Assembly (NCBI RefSeq): GCF_021917145.1
Contig: NW_025813704.1
Location: forward strand, 197,300-261,299
DNA length: 64,000 nucleotides
Source of the DNA: Hypomesus transpacificus
Lineage: Eukaryota > Chordata > Actinopteri > Osmeriformes > Osmeridae
Direction: 5' to 3'
Every line of letters starts with the position of its first letter. The stretch's first letter is position 1. Below, piece by piece: positions 59,620-64,000 of the stretch. A program made the translations under genes and the position numbers. A model generated the notes under the pieces. It was not told the DNA's origin. It searched no databases and was given only the letters and a program-made list of their open reading frames with translations.

Positions 59620-60200
59620 TGAAATGAACAAATGACTCGAAAAAAGATTCGTTCATTTTACTGAACGAGATTCAAAGAACCGAATCAGTAAAAAGAACCG
59701 AACTTCCCATCACTAGTACAAGGAGTCTGGGCTTGCTTCATTGACAAGCATTGACTCCCTTGTAGGCGGGTACTCTGTTGAAGTTTAAAAGTATTGGATC
59801 TGCCTAAAGCTACTCTGATCTGCCATAACCAATCGCTAGCGTTCGCCTTAGCCAATTCCTTCACCACTACTGTAACAGAGCTAGCTGCCATAGCTGGAAA
59901 ATCAAACTGTTCCCGAACCCCGTGGGGAGGAGGGCCACAACATCATTGCCACCAACAAAACTCAGCAAAACTTGTTCTTGCTCCAGCTTTAGCTTATGGA
60001 TATTCGGCAGCGTTGCCACAACGGACAACTTTCTCCTCCGCCATCACGGAACTACAACTCAAACTAGCTCATGACATCAACGTCATCGTTCTCAGCCACT
60101 CACTCTGTTCGCTGATTGGACAGGTAGAAAGTTAACCTGAGACATCTGACTTACTTCATTCCCAGACAGAGTACAGAAGCAAAATCAAAACTGAGCAGAA
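58710..60200. mobile_element. Older fish repeat interrupted by the hAT-like MITE
   Basis: 58710-58824 (aaaggtcccatgacatgaaa through cctagcctgcctttggtct) has the look of a common fish interspersed repeat. It appears to continue at 59724 (agtctgggcttgcttc) after the MITE. The right boundary is uncertain, somewhere between 60150 and 60450. The family was not identified. Confidence 0.45.
58833..59715. mobile_element. hAT-like MITE with 8-bp target-site duplication
   Basis: It starts tagtgatgtgtcgttcg and ends cgaacttcccatcacta, inverted copies of each other apart from a few changes. It is flanked by gtacaggg (58825-58832) and gtacaagg (59716-59723), seven of eight bases alike, the duplication length of hAT transposons. 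The interior has four copies of an 80-90 bp unit (cccgactcggtctttctacg, then cacgtgacctgcatagg) and a C homopolymer of about 30 bases at 59588-59619. There is no transposase frame. Confidence 0.85.
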
Positions 60201-60399
60201 GTACGTTGTAGGACAGAGCTAGGCTACCTTGGTCCCCCAGTGGCTAGATATGTTGATAGGTGTAAACCAAGCCCTGGGTATTCTTCTCGGCCTTTGAGAA
60301 AATGAAAGCTCAAATGCTCGGTTTGGAAAATCCTCTCCTCAGTTTTCATTGGCCTAAGCGATATTCCCCGGGTATGGAAGCAAATCAGTGACATCATGT

Positions 60400-63300
60400 T
60401 TTAAATTGTAAAAGGCATTTTAAACACCACCAAAATTGTTGGTCTTGAATCCTCAAAATGAACATTTTGGGTGAATAATTTGGAGATGAAAAACTTTGAG
60501 GCAAAAAACTTAGAAGTGATAACAAAATAATAATAATCCTGGATGCACATATTTTCAGAGTTTATTATAATCATAACAATAAGGTGGATGCCTCTTTATT
60601 TTGACCATCAATTCAACCATAATAGTTATTTTTTAATCACAGGCAATAGTTATAATAGTGCACTTTTTAAATTATGATACAGACATTTCTTTTTCTTTTT
60701 TTACACCTTATTCTACTGACCCTTAGGAATGGAGAATAGTTTACAATCTTAGCTAGAGTAAAGTTGATGAAGATGATGGTGGTAGTGTTGAGGATGATGG
60801 TGGTGGTGACATTGATGATAATGATGATGATGAAGGTGAACAATCATAAAGTGAATACAGTGAAGCCACAGACGACGGGCCTTTTGCCCTTACAGCAGAG
60901 AGGTGGGGGCAGATAGGGGTGTCTCTTGCCCTGACAGCAGAGAGGTGGGGGCAGATAGGGGTGTCTCTTGCCCTGACAGCAGAGAGGTGGGGGCAGATAG
61001 GGGTGTCTCTTGCCCTGACCGCAGAGAGGTGGGGGCAGATAGGGGTGTCTCTTGCCCTTATAGCAGAGAGGTGGGGGCAGATAGGGGTGTCTCTTGCCCT
61101 TATAGCAGAGAGGTGGGGGCAGATAGGGGTGTCTCTTGCCCTTATAGCAGAGAGGTGGGGGCAGATAGGGGTGTCTCTTGCCCTTATAGCAGAGAGGTGG
61201 GGGCAGATAGGGGTGTCTCTTGCCCTGACCGCAGAGAGGTGGGGGCAGATAGGGGTGTCTCTTGCCCTGACCGCAGAGAGGTGGGGGCAGATAGGGGTGT
61301 CTCTTGCCCTGACCGCAGAGGTGGGGGCACATAGGGGTGTCTCTTGCCCTTATAGCAGAGAGGTGGGGGCAGATACGGGTGTAGGACTAAGCAATAAACA
61401 AGACAGGTAGAATTAGCGAGCGTGTGATGTTAGTGAGACAGTGTGTGCAGGTAAGGGGGATGGTGGGGATGGGGGTTTCAACATATATAGTCTGTTTTGG
61501 ATCGGTAATGTTGCATGGTCATGTCTTCATTTCCCTCGCCATCCAGCCTGTTGATGCATGACCTTCTTGCTTCGGTCTACAGTGTGTCAACAGTACACAA
61601 AAACACTGTTCTAGTGCATGTCATATGTACACACAAACACACACACACACACAAAGTATCTTTCTAGTATGTGAAATATGTACACACAAACATCCGTTGT
61701 CTATGTATAATGATGTCCCCGCAGTCATACACCCGAGATCCACTGTGACTCTTTTCCATGTTCAGAAGAAGCACGAGAGAGGAGGTTACTAAGAAACACT
61801 GGTAACCACGGCAGCTGTGCCGGGAGGAAAACAGATAGAAGTGTCTCGGAATGTCGTGTTGGAGCCATGAAGGGAAAACAACATGACGATGCTCATGAGA
61901 AACAACGAAAAGAGGAAGAATTATCGCTTGTGATAGTTCCTGATATATTTCTCTTGGTGTAAGATACATGCCTGTGAAATAAATAAATACAATAAATTAA
62001 CACATGTTAAGGATCTAATCACCTCAAACAAATGATGTAATATCCTGCTGGAGACATTCGGCTGATGTAATATCCTGCTGGAGACATTCGGCTGCATCCA
62101 TTGCATATTGAGCAGTATGGAAGACTGGTTATGATGAGTAACATCTGTATCTTATAATACTACAGTAGGACATGAACATCAGAAAACACTGCGTTGTCTT
62201 CCAGCATGGTGATATTTAGTGATGTGGGTGGTAAAGTAATCGGTTACTTGTCTCGTTGCTGAGGACTGGGAAAATACTCTTTCCCTAGCTTCAAAGTCCA
62301 GGTTTAACAAGGAATCAGTCAGTGTCTGCTTGTTGAGTCCTGCGTGACGGGGATGACCATTGATCAATGTTCAAGTTCTGAGTCACAGCATGAATCCTGG
62401 AGCTCAGAGAGAACCTGGTAGCCTTTTCTCTGTTAGCCGACTCACACACCAGCGGGAGACGGAATTGTTTGCTCGCTCACAATGTAATTTTTTTCTTTTG
62501 TTTTAGTTCGTTTTTTTATATATATTTTCATATTTATTTTTCAAATCAAAAAATACTTTGAATTTTCTTCAGAGCAAGCTTGTCCAACGCACAAACCTTG
62601 TATTGTCTCTGAGTTTCCCAAAAAATATTAAAAACACGTTGCTTGTTTCTTTGCAGTTCCTTTTCACGAGGCGTGAGCTCGGCTCAACACCAAACACTCT
62701 CTTCTTCATCTCAGCTGACAGCCTCAACACCGTTGAAAACGAATAAATAAATAAATAATCTTAAGTAAAACAAAATAAAAAAATATTTTTTTCACATTCA
62801 CTTAGTTAGCTTAACTGTTGTATTTCTTTACAGCGAGAGGCCGATGTGTAGCTAGGCTACGCTCGACCCTGGAGAGCTGTCGCCTTTCTGAGCAGGATCT
62901 TTTGGTGTTTGTCGACTCATTCATTAGTGTCAGCAGGTTCCAACGTCCAGAGCTGATGTGGATGGTGATCGGCAATTCTTTTGTTTGTTTGTTATATTCG
63001 TTTTGTTTGTCCTCTTACACTCAATGGCTTAAAGGTAGTCTACTTACAGTGGGCTGGATCATGTTTCCTGTGGGAGGGGCGCTGTGGGGTGGGATTGGGG
63101 GGTTAGAAATGGTTTTATTTCTAAAATCTACCCCAGGATTATAAGCCTGTTCTTAGTTTTGGTTTTAGATGCGATATTGCGAATGAAATGTCACCCAAGT
63201 CAACCAGAAACAATGTGGCCTGCTGTATCTTCATGACCTGCTAACGAGCTAGCATGCAGCTAAGCGTTCTGGAGCTCCTGACCTGGGACCCAACCCTCTT

Positions 63301-63671
63301 GCAGTCGCAGAAAAGATTCATATCCATTTTTTTTTTCCAGAGCACGATTCCTACTGGATCTGGTGGGTCAACTTAGTTGTCCGTTTGAACGGATGTGTGA
63401 GTTGTGCAAAAGCAATTTTCTATCATAATATTTGTTCCTTAAGGAGGACGAGGCTTTAAAATGGACGTTGTGAGAAAAGCTTCTTCCTGGAAGCAGGACA
63501 GATCAGATCGCTGACAGCTGACAAGTTTGTGTTTTGGTTTTTCGTCCCTGGTGATGTTTTCTGCTGATTCCTGTTTTGTGGCCCTGCTTCCTGTTTGCTC
63601 CGTGGGCCGGGTCCTAGGGCTGGGACTGGGTCCTAGGGCTTGGTCCTAGGACTGGGTCCTAGGGCTGGGTC
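60400..63671. other. Gene-free interval, possibly a long 3' UTR of the next minus-strand gene
   Basis: AT-rich with one minisatellite at 60.9-61.4 kb, a (CA)n at about 61635 and a duplicated 29-bp segment near 62040-62095 (gatgtaatatcctgctggag). No coding region is supported. A TTTATT at about 60593 (AATAAA on the minus strand) could end a long 3' UTR. Confidence 0.4.
60895..61380. repeat. 42-bp minisatellite, about 11.5 copies
   Basis: The unit gaggtgggggcagatagggg plus tgtctcttgccctgacagcaga is a multiple of three and is open on both strands. Only a few sites vary (gacagc, gaccgc, tatagc). Confidence 0.95.
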
Positions 63672-63695
63672 CTAGGGCTGGGATTGGGTCCCGTT
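63606..63695. repeat. Short tandem repeat ggtcctagggctgg
   Basis: About six ggtcctagggctgg-like units. The last reaches the stop codon of the terminal exon on the minus strand, so part of the repeat encodes its last residues. Confidence 0.85.
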
Positions 63696-64000
63696 GGAGG
63701 ACAGAAGGCGTGTCCTCTCCTTCCCGGAGCCCCGGCGCTGGAGGACACCACCGCTGCCTCCGATCCCCGCTCCGTCCGCTCGCTCACCCCACTCACATCG
63801 GTCGCCCCCACCCTCGGAACGGCGGGAGTTCTGGCGGGTGGGGGTCCCGTGGGGACGGCCGTTCTTCTCGTCTGGGAAGGGGTCAGAGGAGAGAGAGAGG
63901 GAGCGGGAGGTCAAGTGACTCTGTCGTACATGACGGTGTGTGTGTGTGGTGTGTGTAGGGGTGTGTGTGGGGGGGGAGGGGCTCACCGGAGAGGGCCTGC
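63672..64000 (-). CDS. C-terminal exons of an unrecognised gene
   Basis: Two exons on the minus strand: one entering from the right edge and ending at 63987 (TCTCCG|GTGAGC), and a last one at 63672-63871 (acceptor CCTTCCCAG). Joined they are in phase, and the join reads ALSDEKNGRPHGTPTRQNSR. The remaining tail, up to the stop at 63672-63674, is rich in Gly, Arg and Ser with basophilic phosphosite-like stretches (RQNSRRSE, LQRRGSGKERTRLLSS). I do not recognise the family; such tails are typical of cytoplasmic C-termini of membrane proteins or scaffold proteins. The gene body is outside the window. Confidence 0.45.
   Translation of the reverse strand, partial: RPSPVSPSPPTHTPTHTTHTHRHVRQSHLTSRSLSLSSDPFPDEKNGRPHGTPTRQNSRRSEGGGDRCEWGERADGAGIGGSGGVLQRRGSGKERTRLLSSNGTQSQP

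Noticed and set aside
60895-61380. CRISPR-like array of regular repeats
   Set aside because: Repeats are directly adjacent without unique spacers and lie in eukaryotic DNA; it is a minisatellite.

Overview
The window reads as nuclear DNA of a teleost fish. Genes are split into short exons with GT/AG introns, some only 70-100 bp long. The proteins are vertebrate (semaphorin, R3 receptor tyrosine phosphatase, synaptotagmin, CPT1, mitochondrial ribosomal protein). The interspersed repeats are of fish type: an L2/CR1-like LINE, tRNA-derived SINE tails and hAT-like MITEs. Minisatellites and microsatellites are very dense, adding up to roughly 9-10 kb of the listed spans. The species was not determined.

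Layout, left to right. (1) 0.4-5.4 kb, + strand: 3' part of a class 4 semaphorin, most likely sema4g. (2) 10.65-11.9 kb, - strand: mrpl43, complete in three exons. SEMA4G and MRPL43 are also neighbours in human, which supports both names. (3) 12.46-13.9 kb, + strand: a two-exon HARBI1-like gene, head-to-head with mrpl43, with an intact frame but all expected catalytic acids replaced. (4) 14.45-26.5 kb, - strand: an R3-type receptor tyrosine phosphatase (ptprh-like) with a Thr-rich stalk, eight fibronectin-III-type exons (four of them near-identical recent copies), a TM segment and an active PTP domain. (5) 28.7-31.1 kb, + strand: a ferritin subunit of L-chain type. (6) 35.6-39.2 kb, + strand: synaptotagmin, syt5-like. 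(7) 41.8-42.8 kb, + strand: a small secreted C-type-lectin-like protein. (8) 44.5-53.3 kb, - strand: carnitine O-palmitoyltransferase 1 with 18 coding exons, an extra alternative exon and a repeat-built C-terminal extension. (9) 53.3-60.4 kb: transposon-rich intergenic DNA with a LINE fragment and a nested hAT-like MITE. (10) 63.7-64.0 kb, - strand: the last exons of an unrecognised gene.

The genes do not form a pathway. They look like a conserved vertebrate neighbourhood: PTPRH, SYT5, FTL and CPT1C lie in human 19q13.3-q13.4, while SEMA4G and MRPL43 lie together on human chromosome 10.

The most interesting observations concern gene structure. cpt1 carries two homologous, phase-matched exons that look mutually exclusive, separated by a 13-bp minisatellite. 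cpt1 and syt5 each have a 37-bp tandem array that repeats the exon/intron junction and so multiplies splice donors. cpt1 has about ten copies of a 9-residue repeat at its C-terminus. The HARBI1-like protein appears to be a dead nuclease kept as a gene. The ferritin lacks ferroxidase residues, and no iron-responsive element was seen in its predicted leader.
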